Source of the DNA: Marinobacter sp. THAF197a
Lineage (GTDB): Bacteria; Pseudomonadota; Gammaproteobacteria; Pseudomonadales; Oleiphilaceae
NCBI RefSeq assembly: GCF_009363275.1
Contig: NZ_CP045324.1
Coordinates: 1,178,001-1,242,000, forward strand
Direction: 5' to 3'
DNA: 64,000 nucleotides
Each line of letters begins with the position of its first letter. Position 1 is the stretch's first letter. Shown here in pieces: positions 53,827-62,568 of the stretch. The translations under genes were made by a program, and so were the position numbers. The notes under the pieces were generated by a model. It saw only the letters and a list, made by a program, of their open reading frames with translations. It did not search any database and was not told where the DNA came from.

Positions 53827-55419
53827 ATGACGTTTTTAACCGGCCATGTTTCTATGACTGAAGTTGTCAGTGAGAACTCCGAGGTGACGGTTCTGCTGGT
53901 TGATGACAACCCGCAGAACCTGAAAGTCCTCTACGAGACCCTGAAAGACAAAGGCTACCGGCTTCTGATCGCCAACGAAGGCGAGAAAGCATTGGACCTT
54001 GCCCACCGCCATCATCCGGAAGTGATTCTGCTGGATATCATGATGCCGGAAATGGACGGCTATGAGGTGTGTGAGCGCCTGAAAGCCGATCCGGAAACTT
54101 CAGATTGTGCCGTTGTATTCCTGTCAGCCCTGGACGACCTGCAGGCCAAGGTGAAAGGCTTCAGCCTGGGTGGTGCAGACTACATCTCCAAGCCATTCCA
54201 GTCCCTGGAAGTGATTGCAAGGGTTAAAACCCACGCCCAGGTGATTCGCCTCGAGCGGGAACTCCAGGCCCGGAACCGCGAGCTGCAGAGCGATCAGGCG
54301 CGCATCCTGAACTCCATCAGCGAGGGCATCTACGGCCTGGACGAGAACGGCATCATCGAATTTGCCAATCCCGCAGCCGCCATGATTATGGGATGCCCGG
54401 CGGAAGACCTGATCGGCAAGAGTTTTTTTGAACTGCACTTTTCGACGGCGGCGGAGTGCCAGGACAGCCTGCCGGTGATGGCCACCTGCCGGCAAGGTGT
54501 GGCGGAAAGTCAGCGTGATATCCGGCTGCTGCGTGCTGATGGCCGTGGCTTCCCCGCGGAGTATCGTTCCACCCCCAAACTGGATGACGGCGAGTTGCAT
54601 GGCGCGGTGGTTGTGTTCCGGGACATTACCGTGGAGCTGGACAACGAACTGGCTCTGGAGGAAGCGCGGGCCCTGGTTCAGGAACAGCGGGATCAACTGG
54701 CCCACACCTCACGCTTGACCACGATGGGTGAGATGGCCGCAGGGTTCGCCCATGAGGTCAACCAACCGCTGACCGCTATCACCAATTATGCCCGGGTGTC
54801 CAAGCGCATGATGGCCAAGGAGCAACCCGACCTTGTGTTGCTTCAGGAAACCCTCGACAAGATCGAAGCTCAGTCGCACAGGGCCAGTGAGATTATTCGC
54901 CGCATTCGCCGATTCATGAAAAAGCCTGCCACTGGTAAAGAAGTTCTGTCTGTTCCGGTGCTGCTGGAGGATACCCGGCAGTTTGCGGAAGTGGATATGA
55001 GGAACAACGAGGGCGGTATTGATGTCCGCGTTGAAGATGACCTGCCAGACGTACTGGCAGACCCGATTCAGGTGCAGCAGGTTGCCCTTAACCTGATCCG
55101 TAATGCCCTTGAAGCCACTCGCAGTGCTGAATCCTCCACGCCTGTGGAAGTCAGTGCCCGCCGATGCGGTGACCAGTGTGTGCGCATTCAGGTGCTCGAT
55201 CACGGGGTGGGTGTGCCGGAGGATGCCGAGGAAAAGCTGTTTCATCCCTTCTACACCACCAAGGACGAAGGCATGGGTATTGGTCTGGCCACATGCCGGT
55301 CCCTGATTCAGGCCCAGGGTGGCGACATTGGCTATGAGCGTCCGGAAGAGGGTGGCGCCTGTTTTTACTTTACGCTGCCTGTTGCCAATGCTGAGGGGCA
55401 GCCCTGCGCCGCAGATTGA
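53827..55419 (+). CDS. Receiver-PAS-histidine kinase
   Basis: A 530-residue signalling protein with the receiver domain at its N-terminus (about 18-135, Asp70 in VILLDIMMPEMDGYE), then a PAS domain (about 155-275, SISEGIYGLDENGIIEFANPAA), and a kinase core with His309 in GFAHEVNQPLTAITNYA and the ATP-binding GMGIGLATCRSLI. The likely start is ATG 53827, or an ATG nine codons later. No membrane helix is seen. The reversed order (receiver first) suggests it is itself controlled by another kinase. A hairpin at 55421-55452 follows. Confidence 0.9.
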   Translation: MTFLTGHVSMTEVVSENSEVTVLLVDDNPQNLKVLYETLKDKGYRLLIANEGEKALDLAHRHHPEVILLDIMMPEMDGYEVCERLKADPETSDCAVVFLSALDDLQAKVKGFSLGGADYISKPFQSLEVIARVKTHAQVIRLERELQARNRELQSDQARILNSISEGIYGLDENGIIEFANPAAAMIMGCPAEDLIGKSFFELHFSTAAECQDSLPVMATCRQGVAESQRDIRLLRADGRGFPAEYRSTPKLDDGELHGAVVVFRDITVELDNELALEEARALVQEQRDQLAHTSRLTTMGEMAAGFAHEVNQPLTAITNYARVSKRMMAKEQPDLVLLQETLDKIEAQSHRASEIIRRIRRFMKKPATGKEVLSVPVLLEDTRQFAEVDMRNNEGGIDVRVEDDLPDVLADPIQVQQVALNLIRNALEATRSAESSTPVEVSARRCGDQCVRIQVLDHGVGVPEDAEEKLFHPFYTTKDEGMGIGLATCRSLIQAQGGDIGYERPEEGGACFYFTLPVANAEGQPCAAD

Positions 55420-55420
55420 G

Positions 55421-55458
55421 CATCGATCTGGCGGTGTGCGGCCAGATCGATGTGTTTA
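55421..55458 (+). terminator. Probable terminator after the kinase gene
   Basis: CATCGATCTGGC-GGTGTGCG-GCCAGATCGATG is a perfect 12-base-pair stem followed by TGTTTAT. The T run is short, so efficiency is uncertain. Confidence 0.7.
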
Positions 55459-55466
55459 TCCCGCCG

Positions 55467-56339
55467 TTATAGCCATTCAATACGACCACTCAGGTGTGGT
55501 GCATCGCCTTTGCTGTTCAGGAGCTGGTAATCCCAGGCGTCGCTGGCGGTCTGCCAGTTCAGTTGGGCGGTGCCGGGCAGAAACAGGGGTTTCTTGAACT
55601 GACAGTTCACCCGCACAGGGCCCGATTGCCAGTCAGCCTGCTGTTCCAGCAATGACAGCGCCCGGGCTTTACTCCACATGCCATGGGCGATGGCCCGTGG
55701 GAAGCCAAAGGCTTTGGCACTCAATGCGTGCATGTGAATCGGGTTGCGGTCCCCGGATACCTGCCCGTACCGTCGCCCAAGGTTCTCCGGTGCGGTGATG
55801 GACTCGCTGAACGGATAGGTTTCGAGTTTGGGCGGTTGCGCTTTCGGCTTGCCACTTTCAGCAGTTGCCATCCGGAACAGGTTGGTGCTTACCTCCTCCC
55901 AGATCAGCCGGCCCGCAGAGCGCGCCTCGGTGATCAGGTCGAACTCGATGCCGCGCTCCGTGCTCTGCTGATTGCCCAACGTAACCCGGATATCCAGGTT
56001 TTCGCCGGTCTGGATGGGTCGGTGTTGGGTGATGGTGTTGCGCAGATGCACCAGGCCCAGTAAAGGCAGCGGAAACCGTTTGTCGGTCAGCAATTTCAGG
56101 TGCAGAGGGAAAGCAAGGATGTGCGGCCAGGTCATGGGCAGGGTGGAGCCAGGCTTGAATCCGCACACGTTAAGATAGCGGGACAACATCGGCGTGTCGG
56201 TTGCCACGCCCAGCAGCTCAGCCTGCAATTCCGGGATCTCAGTGTTAGCGCCGGGCTTGTGTGATTTTGGCAGCAGTGCTCTGCCGAACATGGGCAGCAG
56301 CGAGGGTGGGGTGCTGCGATAAATCAGTGGTTCTGTCAT
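55467..56339 (-). CDS. MaoC-family (R)-specific enoyl-CoA hydratase/dehydratase
   Basis: A 290-residue hot-dog-fold protein. The hydratase motif YGQVSGDRNPIHMHALSAKAFGFPRAIAHGMWS (about 200-235) has the catalytic Asp-His pair. The N-terminal half looks like a degenerate second hot-dog. It would hydrate trans-enoyl-CoA in fatty acid metabolism. I choose the start at 56339 (GGGAGA upstream). It is divergent from an AraC regulator, which probably controls it. Confidence 0.85.
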   Translation of the reverse strand: MTEPLIYRSTPPSLLPMFGRALLPKSHKPGANTEIPELQAELLGVATDTPMLSRYLNVCGFKPGSTLPMTWPHILAFPLHLKLLTDKRFPLPLLGLVHLRNTITQHRPIQTGENLDIRVTLGNQQSTERGIEFDLITEARSAGRLIWEEVSTNLFRMATAESGKPKAQPPKLETYPFSESITAPENLGRRYGQVSGDRNPIHMHALSAKAFGFPRAIAHGMWSKARALSLLEQQADWQSGPVRVNCQFKKPLFLPGTAQLNWQTASDAWDYQLLNSKGDAPHLSGRIEWL

Positions 56340-56586
56340 GGTATTCATCTCCCTTGTTGGCCTGCTCGGCCGGGTAATTTCCCGTGAATCAGTAACGTAA
56401 TTACCGATTTTCTCTACATTCTGGTACAACTGTGCGTCTGTGGCCTGATATGCTCTAATGTAAGACGAAAGTCGTGGCGGCCTCGCAGTCTGGCAAACCC
56501 CTCCAGATCGGGCATTGACCCGCCGTGCCTTGAGCACTGTCCGGTGGGTCAAAGTAGTAACCATATAAATAAAATAGCGGGATACT

Positions 56587-57618
56587 ATGCAGGAACTACG
56601 TGATGCGGGCGTGATGTTGCGCCTGATTTATGAGGCGATGAAAAAAAAGGGTGTCGATACCGATGCCATATTCAGCCGCCTCGGCGTTGACGAGAACTAC
56701 GTCTACACAGACCAGCTTCGCACTCCCCACAGCGCTCAGGTCTATTTCTGGCAGGCTGTGGAGGACGTCTCCGGTGATCCGGACATCGGCCTGCACCTTG
56801 GGCCTCTGCTTCCCGCCTACAAGGGTCAGGTGCTTGAGTATCTGTTTCTGAGTAGCCCGACCTTTGGAGAAGGTTTGCGTCGGGCGCAGAACTATCAGCG
56901 CCTGCTCAGTGACGCAGCCAATACCGACTTTTTCATCGAAGGCGATGAAGCCTGCATGGTGCTGGATGCAGCCTCAGACGAGATTCGCAGACTCAAGCAC
57001 TTCAATGAGTGCTTTGTGCAGGGTCTGATTACCTTCTTCAAGTCCATCACCGATGGCAACTTCTACCCCTCCCGAATTGAGTTTGAGCATGAGCGGGAGC
57101 AGGGTGCGGAGCACGTTCGCGAAGTGGTGGGCTGTGACGTAGTCTTTGGCGCAGAAGAAAACCGGTTGTATTTCCCCGCTGCGATGCTGTCCCATGCCTC
57201 TCCCCACGCCGAACCGGAACTGTTGGCGCTGCACGAGCGCTTTGCCAGTGAACAGGTGGCGCGGCTAGAGAAAAAAGACATAGTCGGCCAGGTGGAGCGC
57301 ATCATCGCCGAGCTGCTGGATAGCGGCGAGGTGACCCTGGATGCAGTTGCAGAACGGCTGGGTATCAAACCAAGAACCTTGCGCACCCGGCTCACCGAGG
57401 CGGAAACCAGCTTCAACCAGGTGCTGGCGGATTTCCGCTATCGGCTGGCGCGGCAGCTCCTTGCTACCACCGATGAGTCAATTGATGAAATTGTGTACCT
57501 CACCGGTTTTTCTGAACCCAGTACGTTCTACCGGGCGTTCAAGCGCTGGTCTGGTATGACGCCCATCGAATACCGGAAGACGGCCCAGGGCAAAGATGCC
57601 ATGGTTGACGCCATGTAA
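56587..57618 (+). CDS. AraC-family regulator with arabinose-binding-like N-terminus
   Basis: A 343-residue transcription factor. The N-terminal domain (about 10-190) is of the 'arabinose_bd' type seen in OruR-like AraC proteins; the C-terminal two helix-turn-helix domain spans about 240-335, with LTEAETSFNQVLADFRYRLARQLLATTDESIDEIVYLTGFSEPSTFYRAFKRWSGMTPIEYR. The effector is probably a fatty acid or thioester, given the divergent MaoC gene; that is inference. Confidence 0.9.
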   Translation: MQELRDAGVMLRLIYEAMKKKGVDTDAIFSRLGVDENYVYTDQLRTPHSAQVYFWQAVEDVSGDPDIGLHLGPLLPAYKGQVLEYLFLSSPTFGEGLRRAQNYQRLLSDAANTDFFIEGDEACMVLDAASDEIRRLKHFNECFVQGLITFFKSITDGNFYPSRIEFEHEREQGAEHVREVVGCDVVFGAEENRLYFPAAMLSHASPHAEPELLALHERFASEQVARLEKKDIVGQVERIIAELLDSGEVTLDAVAERLGIKPRTLRTRLTEAETSFNQVLADFRYRLARQLLATTDESIDEIVYLTGFSEPSTFYRAFKRWSGMTPIEYRKTAQGKDAMVDAM

Positions 57619-57659
57619 CCGGGGGTTTGGAAAAATCTGAAAAAAGTTCAGTAAAAGCG

Positions 57660-57687
57660 TTGACATAAACGGGGGCCTCTTTATAAT
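57660..57687 (+). promoter_or_regulatory. Sigma-70 promoter of tRNA-Asp
   Basis: TTGACA (57660-57665) and TATAAT (57682-57687) are consensus boxes 16 bases apart. The discriminator GCGCCC is GC-rich, as in stable-RNA promoters under stringent control. Confidence 0.88.
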
Positions 57688-57740
57688 GCGCCCTCGTTGT
57701 CACCGAGCAGTCAGCAAACAGGCTGTTAGGCAGCAAACGC

Positions 57741-57817
57741 GGAGCGGTAGTTCAGTTGGTTAGAATACCGGCCTGTCACGCCGGGGGTCGCGGGTTCGAG
57801 TCCCGTCCGCTCCGCCA
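57741..57817 (+). tRNA. tRNA-Asp (GTC anticodon)
   Basis: A 77-base tRNA with acceptor ends GGAGCGG/CCGCTCC plus GCCA, D-loop AGTTCAGTTGGTTAGA, anticodon GTC at 57775-57777 in CCTGTCACG, and T-arm GGTTCGAGTCC. It matches E. coli tRNA-Asp very closely. CCA is encoded. Confidence 0.97.
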
Positions 57818-57840
57818 TTTTTATCCCCCCTTGCTTTACC

Positions 57841-58884
57841 TTAGTTACTCCCCTTGATGTGTTTACGGTATTCTCCCGGGCTTATGCCATACCAGCGCCG
57901 ATAGGCCTTATGGAAGGCTGGTGGGTTCGCGAATCCCAAGAGCCAAGCGATTTCTGAAAGCGAGCTATTGGTCTCCTGCAAATAGTCTTGTGCCAGTTGC
58001 TGCCGAGTGTTGTCCAGCAACTCCCGAAAGCCGGTTCCTTCACTGGCAAGCTGGCGTTGCAGTGTCCAGGGCGTTGTTCCCAGCCGGTTGGCCAGGGTTT
58101 CAATGGTGGGTGTTTCGCCCCGCAATAACGGCGTCATCAGGTACCGGGCCCTGTCAGCCACACTCCAGCCTTTGCGAATCTGCTGCAGCTCCTGTTCACA
58201 CCAGGCGGTCAGTTTTTCGTGCATACCTTGGTGCGCCTGGCTCGGCGCCTGAAGCCAAACGCTCTCCTTCAGACGAATCGAGTTTTCCTTCGCGCCGAAT
58301 TCCACCGGGCAGCGAAACCAGCTCTCGAATACCTCGTCCAGCCCGATCGAGGGATACTCAATTCGTACCCTTTCCAGGATGTCGTAGCGGCCGGTCATGT
58401 GTCTGATCAGTTGGGTCCAGGCGGCAAGGATGGAGTCCACGACAAAGTAGTTGTACTGGTTGTATGGACTGATCGAATAGAAACAGGCCTTACGGTGTTC
58501 AGCCGCCAGACTGGGCTCGCCTCTGGAGTTCCGGCTGCTTAGCAGCGCATACCGTATCAGTGTGGCAAGGGACTGGTGTACGGTGTTGGCGGTTTCTGCG
58601 GCCAGGCCGGCAATGCCGGCGTCGATGGGGCGGGTCAGGGCGCCCATACGCAGGCCCAGGGCGGGGTTGCCCGTTGTGGCGATGGCAGCCTGGCCCAGGC
58701 GCATGAATCTGGGGATGCTGATGCGTCCCTCCGGCGCAGCCAGCTCGGGGTCGTTCAGATGGAACTGGGATTTTAGCCTTTCGGCATCACCCCCTTCGGC
58801 CTCAGTGGCGCGCAGCAACACGGAAGCATAGAGCAGGCTGATGTCGCCCAGCGAATTCTGGTTGGGTCTGGATGTATTGGTCAT
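57841..58884 (-). CDS. AraC-family regulator with arabinose-binding-like N-terminus (second copy)
   Basis: A 347-residue factor of the same type as the one at 56587. Its C-terminal domain has LANRLGTTPWTLQRQLASEGTGFRELLDNTRQQLAQDYLQETNSSLSEIAWLLGFANPPAFHKAYRRWYGISPGEYRKH. I choose the start at 58884 (MTNTSRPNQ), though no strong ribosome site is seen. It is divergent from fadH, so it probably regulates that gene. The two AraC genes face one another across the tRNA gene. Confidence 0.88.
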   Translation of the reverse strand: MTNTSRPNQNSLGDISLLYASVLLRATEAEGGDAERLKSQFHLNDPELAAPEGRISIPRFMRLGQAAIATTGNPALGLRMGALTRPIDAGIAGLAAETANTVHQSLATLIRYALLSSRNSRGEPSLAAEHRKACFYSISPYNQYNYFVVDSILAAWTQLIRHMTGRYDILERVRIEYPSIGLDEVFESWFRCPVEFGAKENSIRLKESVWLQAPSQAHQGMHEKLTAWCEQELQQIRKGWSVADRARYLMTPLLRGETPTIETLANRLGTTPWTLQRQLASEGTGFRELLDNTRQQLAQDYLQETNSSLSEIAWLLGFANPPAFHKAYRRWYGISPGEYRKHIKGSN

Positions 58885-59023
58885 GATCGTATTATCGGTG
58901 TTATCCAGGGATAATAAAATGTTCTTTTTGGATATTGTTGCGCTGGCGGGAGCTGGGTAGTGTAGGGGCCATAACAACGGGAGCGATCGCTACCCGATCC
59001 TACAATCGATGAGGAGTTTACCC

Positions 59024-61087
59024 ATGGCTGCATCACCGGGCATGACCAAATACCCGCACCTGCTTGAACCGCTGGACCTTGGCTTTACCACCCTGCGTAA
59101 CCGCACACTGATGGGCTCCATGCATACCGGCCTGGAGGAAGTGAAAAACGGGTTCGAGCGTCTGGCTGCGTTTTACGCCGAGCGCGCTCTGGGTGGCGTT
59201 GGCCTGATCGTAACCGGTGGCATCGGACCGAACACCGAAGGTGCGGTATTCCAGCACGCAGCCAAGATGAACACAGAGGAAGAATCTGACAAGCACAAGG
59301 TGATTACCCAGGCGGTGCATGAGGCCGACGGCAAAATCTGTATGCAGATCCTGCATGCGGGCCGTTACGCGTATTCCCCTGAGCTGGTAGCGCCTTCAGC
59401 TATCCAGGCGCCGATCAATCCGTTCAAGCCCAAAGAGCTGGATGAAGCCGGCATCCAGAAGCAGATCGACGACTACGTGAACTGTGCTGCCCTGGCACAG
59501 CGCGCCGGATACGACGGCGTGGAGATCATGGGTTCCGAGGGTTATTTCATTAACCAGTTCATCGTCAAACACACCAACCACCGCACCGATCAGTGGGGTG
59601 GCAGTTATGAGAACCGCATTCGCCTGCCCATTGAAGTCGTTCGCCGGGTTCGTGAGCGCGTGGGCGAGAACTTTATCATCATTTATCGCCTGTCCATGCT
59701 CGACCTGATCGAAGATGGCAGCACCTGGGAAGAGGTGGTGCACCTGGCCAAGGAAATCGAGAAGGCGGGCGCCACCATTATCAACACCGGTATCGGCTGG
59801 CACGAAGCCCGTGTGCCGACCATCGCCACCTCTGTGCCCCGTGGCGCCTTTACCAAGGTAACTGCACGCCTTAAAGGTGAAGTAAGCATTCCGTTGGTAA
59901 CCACCAACCGGATCAACATGCCCGACGTCGCCGAGAAAGTTCTGGCGGAAGGCGATGCGGATATGGTGTCCATGGCCCGCCCGTTCCTGGCGGATGCTGA
60001 CCTGGTACTCAAGGCCGCGGAAGATCGTGCTGAGGAGATCAATACCTGTATCGGCTGTAACCAGGCCTGTCTTGACCACACATTCAGTGGCAAGCTGACC
60101 TCCTGCCTGGTCAATCCCCGCGCCTGCCACGAAACCGAACTGGCGTACGTGAAGACGGCTACGCCGAAGTCGGTTGCGGTGGTTGGTGCTGGCCCCGCAG
60201 GCCTGGCGTTTGCCTCGGTTGCCGCCGAGCGTGGGCATAAAGTCACTGTCTTTGACGCCGGCAGCGAGGTGGGCGGCCAATTCAATGTGGCCAAACGCAT
60301 TCCGGGCAAGGAAGAGTTTTACGAAACCCTGCGCTACTTCCGGGTGATGCTCGACAAACATGGCGTTGATATTCGGCTCAATACCCGCGTTACCGCAGAG
60401 GACCTCAAAGCCGGTGGCTTTGATGAGGTGGTCCTGGCCACTGGCGTGGAGCCACGCACACCGGAGATCGAAGGCATTGATCACCCGAAGGTGATTGGCT
60501 ACCTGGATGCGCTGTTGGAGCGCAAGCCGGTTGGTCAGAAGGTAGCTGTCATCGGTGCGGGTGGTATCGGCTTCGATGTGTCTGAATTCATCGTCCACAA
60601 GGGGGAATCGCCTTCGTTGAACACCGAGCACTTCATGAAGGAGTGGGGCGTGGATCTGACGGTTGAACATCGTGGCGGTATTCAGGGTGTTCAGCCTCAG
60701 GTGCCTGAGCCTGCGCGGGAGGTCTACCTGCTGCAGCGCAAGGCCTCGAAAGTTGGCAAGAACCTGGGCAAGACCACCGGCTGGATTCATCGTACCTCTC
60801 TCAAGCACCGCAACGTGCAGATGGTGCCCGGCGTCAGCTATCGCAAGATTGATGACGAAGGCCTGCACATCACCATCACACCGAAAGGTGCCGAGCAGGG
60901 CGAGGATAAAGTGTTGCCGGTGGATACCATCATCGTGTGTGCTGGTCAGGAGCCGCTGCGTGAGCTTCAGGCAGGCCTGGAAGCAGCCGGATTGCCGGTG
61001 CACCTGATTGGTGGTGCGGATGTGGCCGCCGAGCTGGACGCAAAGCGGGCCATTGATCAGGGTAGCCGCCTGGCAGCGGAGATCTGA
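59024..61087 (+). CDS. fadH: NADPH-dependent 2,4-dienoyl-CoA reductase
   Basis: A 687-residue flavoenzyme (old-yellow-enzyme barrel plus FAD/NADPH-binding half) that reduces 2,4-dienoyl-CoA during beta-oxidation of unsaturated fatty acids. The 4Fe-4S ligands are Cys342, Cys345, Cys349 and Cys361 (CIGCNQAC...C), with the same spacing as E. coli FadH. The Rossmann motif VAVVGAGPAGLAFASVAAERGHKVTVFD follows, and VAVIGAGGIGFDVSEF is the second. GAGGAG precedes ATG 59024. Confidence 0.93.
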   Translation: MAASPGMTKYPHLLEPLDLGFTTLRNRTLMGSMHTGLEEVKNGFERLAAFYAERALGGVGLIVTGGIGPNTEGAVFQHAAKMNTEEESDKHKVITQAVHEADGKICMQILHAGRYAYSPELVAPSAIQAPINPFKPKELDEAGIQKQIDDYVNCAALAQRAGYDGVEIMGSEGYFINQFIVKHTNHRTDQWGGSYENRIRLPIEVVRRVRERVGENFIIIYRLSMLDLIEDGSTWEEVVHLAKEIEKAGATIINTGIGWHEARVPTIATSVPRGAFTKVTARLKGEVSIPLVTTNRINMPDVAEKVLAEGDADMVSMARPFLADADLVLKAAEDRAEEINTCIGCNQACLDHTFSGKLTSCLVNPRACHETELAYVKTATPKSVAVVGAGPAGLAFASVAAERGHKVTVFDAGSEVGGQFNVAKRIPGKEEFYETLRYFRVMLDKHGVDIRLNTRVTAEDLKAGGFDEVVLATGVEPRTPEIEGIDHPKVIGYLDALLERKPVGQKVAVIGAGGIGFDVSEFIVHKGESPSLNTEHFMKEWGVDLTVEHRGGIQGVQPQVPEPAREVYLLQRKASKVGKNLGKTTGWIHRTSLKHRNVQMVPGVSYRKIDDEGLHITITPKGAEQGEDKVLPVDTIIVCAGQEPLRELQAGLEAAGLPVHLIGGADVAAELDAKRAIDQGSRLAAEI

Positions 61088-61138
61088 TCACAAAACGTTG
61101 CAGTTTTTCTCTGTGTTTCGGTTAAGGTCTGGCTAGAC

Positions 61139-61195
61139 TATGGAGGTGAAGAGCGGGAGGGGGATGGAACTCTCTTCCCGCATCGGGCGTCCATA
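61139..61195 (+). repeat. Nested inverted repeats in the leader of the coiled-coil gene
   Basis: TATGGA/TCCATA (61139-61144 and 61190-61195) enclose GCGGGA/TCCCGC (61153-61158 and 61176-61181). An alternative pairing GAAGAG/CTCTTC overlaps the inner stem, so two exclusive folds are possible. Confidence 0.4.
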
Positions 61196-61226
61196 ACAAG
61201 AGTTTTCCGAAGCATGGAGAAAGTGA

Positions 61227-62456
61227 ATGGTTAATGCCGGGCAGGCAGCCGAGGGTTACGCGGCGGTTTTCTTTATGGAGGGCAGTCAGGTTGCCCGGCA
61301 GATGCGGTTGTCTGAATTCGGCGCGTTTCTGGATGGCTATGTTGGCCTGTCTGATCTTGCCGAGACAGATGTTCGGGCGGTGCTGGTAAACCTTTCACCG
61401 GAGTTGACGGTTCGGTCGCTGGTTTTCTTCCGTATCTGGTTTGATGACGAGGGGCGGGCCGACAGTCACTGGAACGTGCCTATCGAGGCGTTGGCAGAGA
61501 AAGGCGCCAAGGGGCCGGATATGGGCGGCGGTGCTATCCGGCTGGTTTGCCGGAGCCAGTGCCCTGATCCGGCATTTGCCCAGGAGCTCTGGGACCCGGA
61601 CATGACGCCGGGCAGTAACCACTTCCAGTTGATCCGCAAAGCGGTTGAAGCCAACGCTTTGCGTTTCCAGAAAGTGGAACCGGAAGAAGAGAATATTCCG
61701 GTTCTGACCACGGCGAGTGTGGAGCAGCCAGTCGAGGATAACCGCGACCGGGCCCGCGTTGCCCAGATCCTCCGTGAACAGCGGCTCAGGATCAAAACCC
61801 TCCAAAGTGTGCACCGGGATTCCCTGGCAGACCTCCAGCGTGAGCATCGCCTCGAAATGCAGGCTTTGCGCAGCGAAATGTCAGATCTGGAGCAGCGATA
61901 CGAACGCACCCGGATCAGCAATGAACAGCTCAAACAGCGCCTGGCTCGGCGCAACGAACAATATCTCTCCATGCAGGAAAAAATGGCGGAGGGCGATGCC
62001 CGCCAGCGTAAGGACGCAAATGCTGACGCCGAGACCGTTCTGCTGCATGAACAGCTGGAGCGCAAGCAAAGGGAGCTGGAGCTTCGGGATGACAAAATTG
62101 TTGCCCTTGAGCAGGAAAACCACGAGCTTCGCCACCAGGTACCACCCGAGGATTCGCTGCTGGAACAATTGCAGAGCCAATCCGTATTCCTGGTTGCCTA
62201 TCATCCCGGCGTGGGCCATATCACACTGCCTTACGACGATATCGATACCTATTTTGGCAATCCGGTGGCCTATGCCGCCGAGCGTTGCGGTATGAACGAG
62301 CCGGCCTACAAAGACTGGCTGGCACACTACGAGCACCCGGTTTGTCGCCACGTGGATAGTGACGGAAATGCCTGCGGTGAGCCGATAATGCGTGTGACCC
62401 AGCCGGCGGAATTCCAGCCAGGGGTAGATGATCATTGCGAGCAGCACCGGTCCTGA
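61227..62456 (+). CDS. Coiled-coil protein with C-terminal Cys/His tail, unknown function
   Basis: A 409-residue protein: a globular N-terminal part (about 1-160), a long highly charged coiled coil (about 170-305), then a C-terminal domain with YHPGVGHITLPYDDIDTYFGNPVAYAAERCGM and a Cys/His-rich end (HPVCRHVDSDGNACGEPI ... HCEQH), which could bind zinc. I do not recognise the family. GGAGAA precedes the start. It sits before nadK and may be in one operon. Confidence 0.8.
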   Translation: MVNAGQAAEGYAAVFFMEGSQVARQMRLSEFGAFLDGYVGLSDLAETDVRAVLVNLSPELTVRSLVFFRIWFDDEGRADSHWNVPIEALAEKGAKGPDMGGGAIRLVCRSQCPDPAFAQELWDPDMTPGSNHFQLIRKAVEANALRFQKVEPEEENIPVLTTASVEQPVEDNRDRARVAQILREQRLRIKTLQSVHRDSLADLQREHRLEMQALRSEMSDLEQRYERTRISNEQLKQRLARRNEQYLSMQEKMAEGDARQRKDANADAETVLLHEQLERKQRELELRDDKIVALEQENHELRHQVPPEDSLLEQLQSQSVFLVAYHPGVGHITLPYDDIDTYFGNPVAYAAERCGMNEPAYKDWLAHYEHPVCRHVDSDGNACGEPIMRVTQPAEFQPGVDDHCEQHRS

Positions 62457-62568
62457 CGCGGATCTTTTTTCAGTATCTGCCTGAGATTCGTTAAACTGTG
62501 GCTCTGTTCGTTACAGAACAGGAGGGGCCATGCCTTTCCTGTCTCATTCAGACACCACGGGATACTTC

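Noticed and set aside
57700..57840. tRNA-Asp as an integration site for a mobile element
   Set aside because: There is no partial copy of the tRNA 3' end nearby and no integrase gene within the window.
59396..61003. Antisense open frame of 535 codons inside fadH
   Set aside because: The plus strand encodes a full-length FadH with all its cofactor motifs. The antisense product is His/Gly-rich and resembles nothing.
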